Shown here one piece after another: positions 11,093 to 22,189 of a stretch of DNA of 64,000 nt; the first letter of the stretch is position 1; each line of letters starts with the position of its first letter. Under the pieces are notes generated by a model, which worked only from the letters and a program-made list of their open reading frames with translations, was not told the origin of the DNA and did no database searches. Position numbers and translations under genes: made by a program. Source of the stretch: Plantago major (Eukaryota > Streptophyta > Magnoliopsida > Lamiales > Plantaginaceae); NCBI GenBank assembly GCA_026545765.1, contig CM048844.1:64851035-64915034 (forward strand). Direction: 5' to 3'.

Positions 11093-11923
11093 TCATCGCC
11101 ATAATGTGTGTGGGCAGTTATGAAACTACTTCCATCATATGGTAAATATATATTATGCTCAGATTTTATTTCGGCTGTCAAAATTAGGAATTGAATTTAA
11201 TCGTCCCTGTTTTCATGATTTTGTCACTGCCATGCTCTTAGGCTTGTGCTCGACCACCTGAATTGGCTGGACATACGAGGGAACAACTCATACCATATTC
11301 GGAGGAGGCTGCAACAGTAATTGTGGAGGTAAATACAACACTGATTATAACAAAACCATTGGATGTTCCAGGTTCCAGATATGCAATAAAAGTTGCAAAT
11401 GAGTGTTTTAGGTTTATAATCTTGCTGGCATTAAAATTTGAAACAGACGCTTGGACTCGAAGCGTCTCGGCATGAAGGCTCTCAACCTTCTTTCTCAATA
11501 AGTCAATTGCCATCTTCACTCTCTTTACTCAAGGTAATATCAAACGATCATAAGTGGTTAGTCTATGACATAAATCACATAATTGGTTGTAAATCGCTCT
11601 CTTCATTAGATGATAGAAATCACATTCCAGTTTCGTTTTTTGTTGTGTTTAGGGAACCTATTGGCACTGCCTCCCAAGGAAACATTAGTTCTTGTCCTTG
11701 AAACACTACAGAGGTAGTAATGATTTCATCTATGTACGAAATTATCGATCTTTGTCCAATAACAGTTTGGTTGATGATTTGTCTTTTGTACTGTGTTACA
11801 GTAGAGACACTTTTGGGATATTTGGTGAGCTAGTTGATAATGATGGGGTTTGTTTTCTTATATTGACATCAAGTAGTTATTTCTGTGTTGAAAGAGTTTC
11901 AGAGTGTGTCTATGTCTTCTTAG
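11093..11923. other. Unassigned DNA at left of the insertion
   Basis: No protein family is recognised. Short open frames (for example 11519-11238 minus) lack any family motif. By position it could be intron or upstream sequence of the bromodomain fragment. Confidence 0.5.
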
Positions 11924-12423
11924 GTCAAAGAATACTATGAAATCATCAAGGAGCTTATGAACTTTGCCATGCTACTGGCTAAATTCCATCAAGATAAGTA
12001 TAAAAGCTTGGAAGAGTTTGAGGCTGGTTGTGCTTCTGTTTTTAAATCTATTTCTTGAGAAAGGATCCGTGTTTTCATGCGCACATTCAATCTTGTAGTA
12101 CGATGTGTTCCGGATACAAGAAAACACAATGTTTTTCAACTCCTCATCTTATTGACATTACAATGTGTAACTAACACAGTATATCATACATATGTCCCCC
12201 AGTTTCATGTTTTCATCGTCATTCAAATTATCACATTGTCAAATTATTTCATTGCATAGGAACGTGCCATCCATGATTTGGCGAGGCAGGTATTTTTTTT
12301 TCCTCTGAAGAAGGATCCAAATTTATTTGTCTTGGAATATGCTGAGCCAAGACGAAGATCCACAAGAAAAATCTTCAGCGACGACCCTTTCAAGGGAAGG
12401 TCTTATGGCTTGTTTCTATCTTA
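11924..12423 (+). pseudogene. Bromodomain protein gene fragment
   Basis: After an AG acceptor at 11922-11923 the frame reads VKEYYEIIKELMNFAMLLAK and FHQDKYKSLEEFEAGC, matching the ZA-loop and helix B region of plant bromodomains (normally YYEIIKEPMDF). It then hits a stop at about 12056. After a second acceptor (TAG at 12257-12259) it reads ERAIHDLARQVFFFPLKKDP and then YAEPRRRSTRK, the region just after the last bromodomain helix in a plant chromatin-reader family. Intron-like sequence lies between, so this is a genomic fragment, not a retrocopy. Stops and the missing first half show that it is dead. Confidence 0.7.
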
Positions 12424-14765
12424 AAGATGATTTGTCCTCCTCATCTTCCACTCTTCTGCGAGTGCAAGAAATCATCCCTGCTAATGATTTTCACTTCGTT
12501 GGTATCCCTTATTTCCATTTATCAACTTTTAATTGCTTTGATATAATTCTTCTCATACCTGTTAAGTTTTGATACATCGGTATTTCTCAAACTTTTGTGA
12601 TGGAATTCATAGGCATCAAGATGATTAATGGGCAAGGACATGACTTTAAGGCAGAGTATGTAGGGATCCTGTATTTTCAGTCAGGTAGCCTGCCTTTCAT
12701 ATTGATAATCTGCGAGCGTTGCGGTTTTTATCCATCAGGGAATTAATTTAAGATCTCTTTGTTTATCTTGATTTTTTTATTTTATGTCTATTTTGTATAC
12801 ATAGTGGTACCTAACTACTTATCATCTTAGTTTTAGTAAGCTCGTTCTTCTGCCAAGTAAATAAACTCTGTAAAATTAAATTAAGGATGAATTACTTATC
12901 CTAAGTTTGACTGCTGATATATTGTAATTATGACATTATCCATGCCTCTTTTCAAAAATTTTATGGCCATGGTCGGTCAAAATGCATGTAAAAACTTCAC
13001 CGTCATTTTCCCAAATGCATGTATGACACCATTAAAATCTAGGTGACTACAAGTATTATTGGAGTATTAATATAAATTATTAGATTCCACACCTCTCTAT
13101 AAGCTTGAGATTTTAGATGAGATGGAATTCTATCAAGTATACCTCCATGATTCCAATAGTCATGTTTGATGTAAATGCAGTTCCCAGTCGACTTGGCTGT
13201 ACCAATCATGATTTGGTAATAGTTAATTAAATTGCATTTGTGCGAATGAGAGCATAGTAAACATGATTCTCCCAGTTGTGTCTTATGTAGACTGCACGAA
13301 AACCAGCCCCCAACCCCTGCTTTAAAAGAAAATGTGGGTAGTCATAGTTTCGCTTATTAATACCGTCGGAGAGAACAATTAAGTAGTTGTTTCGCCATGC
13401 TTTAAACTAAATGCGGCTAAGTAAAAATGGTCAAATTATACTTTGCTTGTAGTGGTAGTCTAGATGATCCTCTTTCTCATTATCTCAGTATCTCATTGAA
13501 GTCTATTTTGTTTATCTTCCATGCTACGTGTTAGTTAGTCAAAACATTGTTCATTGTGACGACTTTTATTGCATATGCAGCTATCATGTTCTAGATAGTT
13601 TTTGAGACAAAATGTTTCCAGATTAATAAAGTTGTGTTTGAGCTAGGGGGCGTAAAGGTTGAACTCTTGAAGTTAATGTTCCGCCAAATAAAAATTGGAT
13701 GGGACCTAACATATCGGTGTGCAATTGTTGTCTGCCATGAAGTTTTTAAAGGCTAAGCCGAAGAATCTGTTGGTAATATTTAATTTTATGGCCGTATGTT
13801 TTGGGGTCTTGGACGGGCTAAAAACAAGCATCTGCGTGTTTTCAGGTTTTTTAAGTTGTGTTAAAATTCGTGAGAGATCTAGGGAGTGAGAGAAGATTGA
13901 AGTTAATGTTAGACATATAGGTGTGCATGCAATATTTGCCTAACATGAAGTTTACAAACGCTTAGCCTGAGGAATCTATTACAAGTATTTGATTTTTATG
14001 TGTGTGAATTTTGGGATCTTACTACGAATGTCTTGAACAGCTTAAAGCAGACAGTAATAATTTTCCGAGACTGTTGGTACAAAACCAAGAAAGTACAACA
14101 AATTAATTGCGTGGTTAAAGAGTGCTTCTAGCTCTTTTCTTATGAGTGCTCTGAGAGATGTGCAAGTTGCTTAGCCCTTCCTTACATATTAGGTGCTATG
14201 TTATCGCTGTCTGAAGAGTGTAAATGAGATGGGAGTGCTGGTGAGATGGAGAGATAAGTGGTTTCCTAGAGCAATAACCATGTCTTCATGTCGTCTGACT
14301 TATGGATATTCTTTATGACCAAGAAAGAACTGAGAATGAACAAAAAAGAGAGAGATGGCCAGTGACCATTTAGAACTTAGAGACATGGTCAAGAATATGT
14401 GTTTGTTACATCGAGAGAATACTTGGAACATATTAGACTGACGTTATCTGAGACACATAGAGGTCAACCGGTAGCATATATTTAGGGCCACCCTAACTAG
14501 CATGTACATACATTTTGATGGCCTATGGGCCTGTTGTCGTTATTGTTTTAAGGGGCTGAAGTTGCAAAATCAAGTTTAGATGATCTTTATCAGTTTGAAA
14601 CTGTTTCGAAGCTAAATCTTGTAAAAATTAATCTTCTTCCTGCTTCTTGGCTTTAATATTTGCTGAGGAAGCCAAAGGCGGAAGATTGCTACCTACAGAA
14701 GTAGAGCTGAACCATGTCATCTGGCATCACTGTCGTCTTGGTTCTAGAGGTATTCCTTCTTCTTT
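12424..14765. other. Unassigned DNA, possibly intron or flank of the bromodomain fragment
   Basis: AT-rich with no long open frame. One segment (about 12613-12660) reads briefly like coding sequence but has no recognisable family. Nothing else is seen. Confidence 0.5.
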
Positions 14766-15210
14766 CACTACAAAAAAAAAAAAAAGGGCCCGTCCCTAAA
14801 CCCCCACCGATTCGCCCCGGATAGAGACGCCCGTCCTTAAAACGGGCGTCTCTAACCAAATGGACGGATATTTTATCCGTCCCTAAATAGAGACGGATGT
14901 TATCCGTCCCTAATGGTCAAAGACCAGTAGAGACGGATAATATCCGTCTCTAATGGTCTTTGCCCATTATCCGTCCCTAATGGCCAACGGGATTTAGGGA
15001 CGAATAATATCCGTTTTTTTTAGTCAACTGTTTTAGGGATGATTAAAAAATCCGTCGCTAAAACAAGGACGGATTAGGGACGGATTATTCAATCCGTCCC
15101 TAATTAAGGACGGGTTAGGGACGGATAGGCCTATCCGTCCCTAAAGTCACCGATTCGTCCCTAACTTAGGGACGGATTATCCGTCCCTAAATCCGATTAT
15201 TCTTGTAGTG
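14766..15210. mobile_element. Small non-autonomous CACTA element, TSD TTT
   Basis: It begins CACTACAAAAAA at 14766 and ends TTCTTGTAGTG at 15210. The flanks are TTT (14763-14765) and TTT (15211-15213). The 445 bp are almost entirely paired GGGACGGATA / TATCCGTCCC repeats with no coding capacity. Its repeat word (GGGACGGAT, TCCGTCCCTAA) differs from the GCGACGGAT word of CACTA 1 and 2, so it belongs to a related but different family. Confidence 0.9.
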
Positions 15211-15246
15211 TTTTGTGATAGTGATACATTGAAACTTAGTTTATTA

Positions 15247-15657
15247 GGCACAGATTTCTTCAATCAGTTGCCAGGCAACTTTCGCCGTTTTAGCACCCCA
15301 CAGTTTACACTGTATGTGCTCAGATGTGGATCTGATGATGATATTACGAGCTTGACCATCCAGACGATTTCTCTTGGCATCTTCCGATGTCCAGAGTTCT
15401 CTGGGCTTTGGTTCGTAAATAACTTGACTAGTAGATCTCCCACTTGTTGATGCATCAGTTTGTGAAGATCCTTCGCTTTGATCTCTGTCTCTACCATTAG
15501 AAACCTTCATGACTTGTTTAAGTTGTTGAATGACTATTGGGCCATTCTTTATCACTTCGATCATTTCGTCACTTATGGCTTCAAGGTGGAGCATCATGTT
15601 ATTTTTCCATTTCTAGTAGTTCTCTGGTTTGAGAACGGGTGCATCACTCAGAGACAT
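15247..15657 (-). pseudogene. copia A gag, N-terminal part
   Basis: Starts MSLSDAPVLKPENY at 15657, followed by a TAG where the sister copies have a Glu codon. It then reads NNMMLHLEAISDEMIEVIKN, a Ser/Thr-rich linker, and YEPKPRELWTSEDAKRNRLD. It ends at the 15246 insertion border. This is the capsid-like N-terminus of copia gag (retrotran_gag type). Confidence 0.85.
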
Positions 15658-15760
15658 TCCTGCACACTTAACACACAAATTAAATAGTCCTCGAAAATGG
15701 ACAAAGTTCCTTCACCTATCTGGGGATCTAGGTTCAGTGCAGAAGGCTTGTGAACCTCCT

Positions 15761-15772
15761 GCTCTGATACCA
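15761..15772 (-). promoter_or_regulatory. Primer-binding site of copia A
   Basis: The reverse complement reads TGGTATCAGAGC, complementary to the 3' end of initiator tRNA-Met, two bases inside the LTR edge at 15775. Confidence 0.9.
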
Positions 15773-15774
15773 CT

Positions 15775-17397
15775 TGTTGGTCCAGATAACGGCAAAGTAA
15801 AAGACTATAGGGGGGGGGTGAATAGTCTTTTAAAACTTTTGTCGATAAAAACTATATCTCAGATATCTGTGTAGATATCTGATACTTAGATTCAGAGCGC
15901 GGAAGACTTAAGATAGATAAGTGCAGAAACAGTTAAAGTGTGTGTGTGTGTGTTGCTGAAATGTAAGTATAGAAAAGTAAATAACACAGCAAGTATAGTG
16001 GTATCTGGAGGTGGCGTAATCCTCCAACTAATCCACTTCGGTCTTCCAAAGACCTAGAATTCACTATAATAGATAATTGAGGTCACCTTACAAAAATCCT
16101 ATTCTAAGATTCCTTAAACAAATGGTTCCCAACCAAATGTTCCCCCTGAGTTGTTCCCCGGCTTTCACAGCCAAGTACTTCATGTACTCAGAAACCTTTT
16201 TGAGCTATTCCCTAGCTTCCCAAGCTAAGTACTTCCTGTGCTCAATAACCTTGGAGTTATTCCTTAGTTTCTCAAACTAAGTACTTCACCATACTCCACG
16301 CCGGTGATGGTGTTGGTTTTGGTTTGAGTTGTCGATGAGCTTCTTTAATAACTTTTCGCTTAATCGATAGCTCGTGAATCAAGTATACTTAATACACTTT
16401 TCAATGTATGGTATCTTGTTCTTTTCTTGACCCAAGTCTTAGATAAATGTTCTAGAGAATGAATCTCGGATACTTGATCTTTCAATTCAACTCTTTCACG
16501 AGATAGTGCTTGTTTAGGATCAGGACACTTAGAACTTTAGTACTACTTAAGATTAGGAGCTTTGGTCGCAACAGAAAGCTTTGAGGATAAGTAGTTTGCT
16601 TGAGAGAATATGTTCGTGTAAATGTTGTGTCTCTAAGATTCAGCGTGTCTTCTCAAGCAGTCTAAGTGTTGATATTTATAGATGAATTTGAGTGTCGTTT
16701 GAATAGTATCCGTTAGGCTTAAATCAAATTCAAACTATTGATATCTGTATAATCTGTAGCAGTTTGTCTTCTTCTTCGAAGCTACCGTTGCTTTTGTTCG
16801 ACATCTCCGCGTGCATTTAATGCATTGTACTATACTTTTGTCTGTAGTGCCAACGGAACTATGCTTTGTATCGAGACAACCTTGATCGATTTCTCCGATT
16901 ACGTACGTTCTTATCTTTAACTTCAGATACCACTTTTATTGAAACAACTTTGTTTGCAATATATATATTGCTTTTTCAGAAATGTGGTTAAAGCTCAAGG
17001 TATCTGAGAATAGATATCTGTGGACACTTTCCTTGTTTTCAGATAGACCTTTTATTTCTCAGATATCTCTTGTGACACAGTTTGTTTAAAACTATTCGTG
17101 TATTCAAGATATCTGGCTAAGGTATCTGTAAAACTGTTTCAGTAATCTTGTGCAGTTTCTTCAAATCTTCAATGTCGTTGAACTTGTTCTGCTTGGATGT
17201 CTTCTTCTTGGTCTTCTCTTCATAAAATAAAAATTACATTTTGAGACCTAACATCCTATACAAGATTAGCTAGACTATCATACTTAGTGGGTTTCCTCTT
17301 TTACAATGTTCAAGTGAACCATGAGTACTAATCACCTTTCTGAGACTAAGATAAGTCATCATGTTGCTGATCAAAATCTAAACAGATATTTCTAACA
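15775..17397 (-). repeat. 5' LTR of copia A
   Basis: Bounded by TGTTGG at 15775 and TTTCTAACA ending at 17397 (TG..CA in minus orientation). It includes the oligo-G/C hairpin (15799-15831), three tandem CTTAGTTTGGGAAACTAAG-like units (about 16150-16290) and a TATTTATA promoter-like motif at about 16674. About 1.62 kb. Confidence 0.88.
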
Positions 17398-18370
17398 AAA
17401 TATCTAACAAATTTCCTAACATCCTTGCCTTTCTTCTTTTCAAAAGTTCCTTGAGCAACTAGAGCAACATTCTGCAACTTCTCAGTTGTTTGTTCTCTTT
17501 GAGTTGTCTCATAGTCAACGGTGGCAAGGTGAGAGAAAAGTTCCACTGGAGTGATATCTGGCATTCCTTGGTTAAAGTAGAAAAACTTTGTGTGCTCCCA
17601 GTTATGATTTAGACTTCTCACAATAGTCTAAATCTTTTCTGACTAGGTATATCTATTACTTTCACCAAGTGCAGCCATGTCACTCATAAGTGTTGTAAAC
17701 CGGAAATCTAGTTCTTCAAGAGTCTCTGTGGGACTTTGTTTAAAGTTTTGGAATTTGAGCTTCAAAACTTCGAACTTATTTTCCTTTGTTTTCTCAGTGC
17801 CGGCACAGATTTCTTCAATCAGTTGCCAGGCCACTTTCGCCATTTTTGCACCCCACAGTTTACACAGTATGTGCTCTGGAGTAGAACGTATGATGACATT
17901 ACGAGCCTGACCATCCAATCGATTTCTCTTGGCATCTTCCGATGTCCACAGCTCTCTGGGCTTTGGTTCGTAAATAACTTGACTGGCAGGTCTCCCACTG
18001 GTTGGCGCATCTGTCTGTGAAGACCCTTTTTTTTTTTTTTTTTTTTTTGAAACGGCAAAGGTGACTCAAACCCCCGATCTATTGGTTGGAGGGGAAGCGT
18101 CTTATGAGCTGCGCTTCGTTGTCAAAAGTTAGAGCACACCCGGTGAGACTCGAACCCACAGTCTTACCTAGTCTGTGAAGACCCATTGCTTTGTTCTCTG
18201 TCTCTACCATTAGAAACCTCTATGATTTGCTTGAGTTGTTGAATGACTATTGGGCCATTCTTTATCACGTCGAACATTTCATCACTGATGGCTTCTAGGT
18301 GGAGCATCATGTTGTTCTTCCATTTCTCATAATTCTCTGGCTTGAGAATTGGGGCGTCACTTAAAGACAT
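17398..18370 (-). pseudogene. copia B gag fragment
   Basis: Starts MSLSDAPILKPENYEKWKNN at 18370 and is broken at 18184 by a SINE. It resumes at 18012 with YEPKPRELWTSEDAKRNRLD in shifted frame, QARNVIIRSTPEHILCKLWG, ETLEELDFRFTTLMSDMAAL and PVELFSHLATVDYETTQR, until copia A cuts it at 17397. The rest of B would lie beyond base 1. Confidence 0.85.
18013..18184 (-). mobile_element. SINE retroposon with 14-bp target duplication
   Basis: The insert 18027-18170 is flanked by GTCTGTGAAGACCC at 18013-18026 and again at 18171-18184. In minus orientation it starts near GTGGGTTCGAGTCTCACC, which contains a pol III B-box (GGTTCGAGTCT), and ends in a run of about 22 A. These are SINE hallmarks; no clear A-box is seen, so the 5' end may be truncated. 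Confidence 0.85.
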
Positions 18371-18474
18371 CCTGCAGTAAACACACTAAACAAACGAATC
18401 AAGTGTAGGTGAAAAGCAGTTAGTGGGCACTTATTTGGGATCTAGGTTCAGTGCAGAAGGCTTGGGAACCTCCT

Positions 18475-18486
18475 GCTCTGATACCA
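18475..18486 (-). promoter_or_regulatory. Primer-binding site of copia B
   Basis: The reverse complement reads TGGTATCAGAGC, as in the other copies, two bases inside the LTR edge. Confidence 0.9.
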
Positions 18487-18488
18487 CT

Positions 18489-20091
18489 TGTTGGTCCAGA
18501 TAACGGCAAAGAAAAAGACTAGAGGGGGGGGGGGTGAATAGTCTTTTAAAACTTTTGTCGATAAACACAGCTTCTCAGATATCTGTGAAGATATCTGATA
18601 CTTAATTTCAGAGAGCGGAAGACTTCTCTGTGATAAGTGCACGTGCTCAGCAAGATAAGTGTAAATACTTTCCAAGATAATAAAGTAAGTAATAAACTGC
18701 AGAAAGTAAATAACACAAGTTCTTTTATAATGGTATTTGAAGGTGGCGTAATCCTTCAACTAATCCACTTCAGCCTTTCTCAGACCTAGAATCCACTAAG
18801 ACAGATAATTGAGGTAACCTTACAAGTATCTTCTCTAGATTCCTAAATACACTAGGTTCCCAACCAAGTGTTCCCCCTGAGTTATTCCCCGGCTTTCACA
18901 GCCAAGTACTTCCTGTACTCAGAAACCTTTTGAGCTATTCCTTAGTTTCCCAAACTAAGTACTTCCTATGCTCAGTAACCTTGGAGTTATTCCTTAGTTT
19001 CCCAAACTAAGTACTTCCTGTACTCCACGCCGATTAAGGTGTTGGTTAAGGTAGTTTGTCAGGTGAGCTTCTTAAATAACTTGTTCAAGTATACTTAATA
19101 CACTTTGCAATGTATGGTATCTTGTTCTTTACTGACCCAAGTCTATGATAAGTGTTCAAGATAATGAATCTCAGATATGAAATCTTAGTTAAACTCTTTC
19201 ACAAATAACAATGCTTGTTAAGGATCAGGACACTTAGAACTTTTGTGCTACTTAGAATCAAGAGCTTTGGTCGCAACAGAAAACTTGAAGCTAAGTAGTG
19301 TGCTTTGAGAGAGCTTGTGAGAGTATTCAATATAAGTTCAGTGATCTAAGGTGTAAGTTCTGTATGTATTCTCAAGCAGTCTAAGTGTTGATATTTATAG
19401 ATGAATTTGAGTGCCGTTTGAATAGTATCCGTTAGGCTTAACTCAATTTCAAACTATTGATATCTGAGTATAGTACTGTAGTAGGTTTGTCTTCTTCTTC
19501 AGAAGCTACCGTTTTTGTTCAGACATTTTTGTCCGCGCATTTAATGCACTGTACTATACTTTGTCCTGTAATGCCAACGGAACTATGCATGCTTTCTGAA
19601 GCCTTGCACGTCCTTTTCCAGAGACTATCACAACTCCAGATACCACTTGTTAAAAAATATATTGTTTCCCGGAAACATAATCTTTATCCAAGGTATCTGA
19701 GTGTAGATATCTGTGGACACTTTTCCTCGTTTCAGAAACCTTTTATTTCTTAGATATCTTTTGCAACACCGTTTATTTATTTAAAAATGCTTGTGTCTTC
19801 AAGATATCTGGTCATAGGTATCTGAGAAACCTTTGTCTTCAGCAATCTTGTGCAGTCTTCAGATCTTCAAATTTGTTGAACTTTTCCTGCTGGATGCCTT
19901 CTTCTTGGTCTTCTTCAGAGAATAAAAATTACATTCAGAGACCTAATATCCTATACAAGATTTGCTAGACTATCATACTTAGTGAGTTTTCTCTTTTACA
20001 GTGTTCAAGTGAACCAAGAGTACTAATCACCTTTCTGAGCTAAGATAAGTCATTAGGTTGCTGATTAAAATCTAAACAGATATTCCTAACA
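18489..20091 (-). repeat. 5' LTR of copia B
   Basis: From TGTTGG at 18489 to ATTCCTAACA ending at 20091, about 1.6 kb. It has the same oligo-G/C hairpin (about 18512-18545), three tandem AAACTAAGTACTTCCT units (about 18895-19030) and a TATA-like motif (about 19393) as copia A. Confidence 0.88.
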
Positions 20092-20094
20092 TAT

Positions 20095-21447
20095 TGTAGT
20101 ACCAGATCAAAAACACAGACCAATCCTCTATAAGTTCCTATAATATATGTAGGGATTCATCTCATAGGAAGTTTGGAAAATTATTTGTCTTTCATAATAA
20201 AATGCCATGATCGCATTTTTGAGGAATTGCACGATTTTCGGTGCCAAAACGTCATATTTGGGCGAAATTGAGGAAAATGAGGAAATACGCTGATTTGGCC
20301 GTTGCACAGAGTTCGAGGCGTCCAAACATGTCATATGACCAACCAATGTGAAGATAATAGAAGATGGTACAATATTGTAGAAGACCACTTTTCAAGGAAA
20401 CGAAGTTACGAAGCCCGAAATCGAAGAACGAAGAATACAGACAAAAACCTGGCGAAGTCAAAGCTGTGCAGTCGATATTCGACCGCAGAGAGGCTTCTGT
20501 GGTCCACTGTAGACCGCAGTGAAGAGAAGATTCTAGAAAAAGGCCTTTTCCTGGCCTGTCAGGCTAGAGCCCACCTTTCTAACATTCCTTATTGATCAAT
20601 GGCTGCCAGAGCTCGAGATTTTCAGTATAAATAAGACCCTTGGCGTCTCATAATCATTCACCACTCCCAAAAACCGCTAGCCGTCAGAAAACTAGTCCTT
20701 GGGGAAGTGAAACCCCAAAATCTCTGGCCGTCAGGCAACCAGTCCTCGGGGAAGTGAAACCCCAAAACTGCTGGCTGTCAGGCACCCAGAAGGAGGAAAC
20801 CCTAGAAGCAGCACGAAGACATCAGAGACTAAGCTTCTTCTTCTTTCTCTCTTCTCTGTTTTTCAATTTTTGTATGTATTGGAATACTATGAGTAGCTAA
20901 CTTTCTCTTGTAAAGGTGAACTGTCGAAACTCTGTTGTGCTACTTCTTTATATGTCGGGTTATATGAATGGAATAGTTCTTAGACGTAAATCGTGATTAT
21001 ACAAATCTATACATGCTTCGTGGTGTGATGTTCTGCTAAGTGACACAATAGTTTCATTGAACTGAGTAGGGGTACTCGTACCGACTGTGCCTTGGTATTA
21101 TAGTATTATGCCCTGCTGTCGTTAGATGTAATCGCGTAGGATAATTGCTAGGAAGTTGGGAGTAGCATAGTACGAGGGAGGTCGAGGGTCCTTTACGCTT
21201 CAACCACCATCGATCACATCAATAGAATTAGGTTTTATTGTGAATCAATCACCTGCTTGCGATCTATTTACTTTTAATTTGTCTGCTGTCTGCACGCGAA
21301 ATCAAAACGTTACTTGTTTGTTCCTATGCTAAGTGTCCGTGGAGAACGACATCTCGAGTTAACTTACTACTATTGTTGTTTGTTTGTGAGCTTCCGACAA
21401 TTATAAATTTAATCTTTGGTTGCAATTGAGGATTACAGGTACTACAA
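20095..21447 (+). repeat. 5' LTR of the Athila-like element
   Basis: It begins TGTAGTACC and ends GGTACTACA, a perfect 9-bp inverted terminal repeat with TG..CA. Candidate TATA sequence CAGTATAAATAAG lies at about 20622. Confidence 0.75.
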
Positions 21448-21479
21448 CGTATTCAAATTCTCAAGTGCACATCAAAATT

Positions 21480-21497
21480 TGGCGCCGCTGCCGGGGA
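21480..21497 (+). promoter_or_regulatory. Primer-binding site, TGGCGCC type
   Basis: TGGCGCCGCTGCCGGGGA lies 32 bp after the LTR end. It resembles the Athila PBS (TGGCGCCGTTGCCGGGGA), usually matched to tRNA-Asp. Confidence 0.75.
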
Positions 21498-21790
21498 TAC
21501 TTGACCGCTCAAGCAAGTTTTGATCATCCGAGATAAGTTGAATTCTCTCTTTTGCTTTAGTTTACGCACTATCTTTCAATTCGTAAAGCATAAACCCAAA
21601 AGAATTATATATAATCCGTTGAAATCGATTTTCACATGGAAAAATCCAAAAATATTTTCTTTTCCATGTTAGTTCGTTTACTTATCAAAAAACCCAAAAA
21701 ATACGTAATTTCATATTTCTGTTTATTCAAAACTAGAATCAGCTTTCTCTAGTATTATCCGTCTATATCTTAGATAGTTGTCTGCTAGTC

Positions 21791-22181
21791 TTTATGCAAG
21801 GCAGGAGAAGCTCGAGAAGACCGATAGTACCATTTAAAGACGACATAGATAAGCTTGAAAGGCGCAGACTGTTTACCTCCATCATGGAATCATCTAACAT
21901 GAGTGGGGAAGGAAACAACAAGGACAATCCATCTGGGAATGTCACTACTTCTGAACTTGAGTAACTACATAAGATTCGACTTGAGATCCAAACTTTGAGA
22001 GAAGAGCTAGAAAAGAAAGTCTAAGGATAGCCGAGGAAAGGTTGAGGCTAGATGAGAACCGAAGAAGGGATAACAATGCAGGGGAGGAATTAATGGATGA
22101 AGACGACTCGAGGAAAGAAGAGATAGAACAACCTTCTGAGGAAAGCTCCAGTGGAGATCAGGGGTCCCACCCCAACAACTG
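21791..22181 (+). pseudogene. Gag N-terminal remnant of the Athila-like element
   Basis: One frame reads RRSSRRPIVPFKDDIDKLER, MSGEGNNKDNPSGN and an LRLEIQTL-like coiled coil before stops and a frameshift at about 21965-22030. A charged tail (EEEIEQPSEESSSGDQGS-like) follows. The basic RRP.VPF start followed by a Met-rich linker resembles Athila gag. There is no capsid core. Confidence 0.5.
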
Positions 22182-22189
22182 AGTCACCA

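Larger units (their letters stand above)
11093..15246. mobile_element. 4.15-kb insertion in copia A gag (type unknown)
   Basis: At 11092 the gag sequence (GTTTTCTCAGT) stops and at 15247 it resumes (GGCACAGATTTC). Copia B has these joined directly at about 17790-17806, so the 4.15 kb between was inserted, with loss of three or four bases. It contains a bromodomain gene fragment with introns and a CACTA derivative. I see no clear terminal repeats, target duplication or Helitron CTRR end, so the carrier is unknown. Confidence 0.7.
1..17397 (-). mobile_element. SIRE-like Ty1/copia retrotransposon A, 5' part, heavily interrupted
   Basis: Read on the minus strand from 17397 downwards the order is 5' LTR (15775-17397), tRNA-Met-type primer-binding site, gag, protease and start of integrase, leaving the window at base 1. 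The body is split by a 4.15-kb insertion at 11093-15246 and a CACTA transposon at 930-9120. Removing both lets gag and pol read in the same order as in the complete copy at 27536-41895. The LTR end at 17397 abuts gag of a second copy (B), so A inserted into B. Lineage assignment rests on the long gag with coiled coil, the Met PBS, the gag/pol stop and the relation to the copy that has a long post-pol region. Many frameshifts and stops make it inactive. Confidence 0.85.

Noticed and set aside
11238..11519. Minus-strand frame in the 4.15-kb insertion as a captured gene
   Set aside because: No domain recognised; the real coding remnant in this insertion is the plus-strand bromodomain piece.
11093..15246. 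Helitron or Pack-MULE as carrier of the bromodomain fragment
   Set aside because: The left border begins TC, but there is no CTRR end, hairpin or A/T host site at the right border, and no inverted terminal repeats or 9-bp duplication.
21480..21497. Part of a tRNA gene
   Set aside because: It lies just inside an LTR end and is the primer-binding site.
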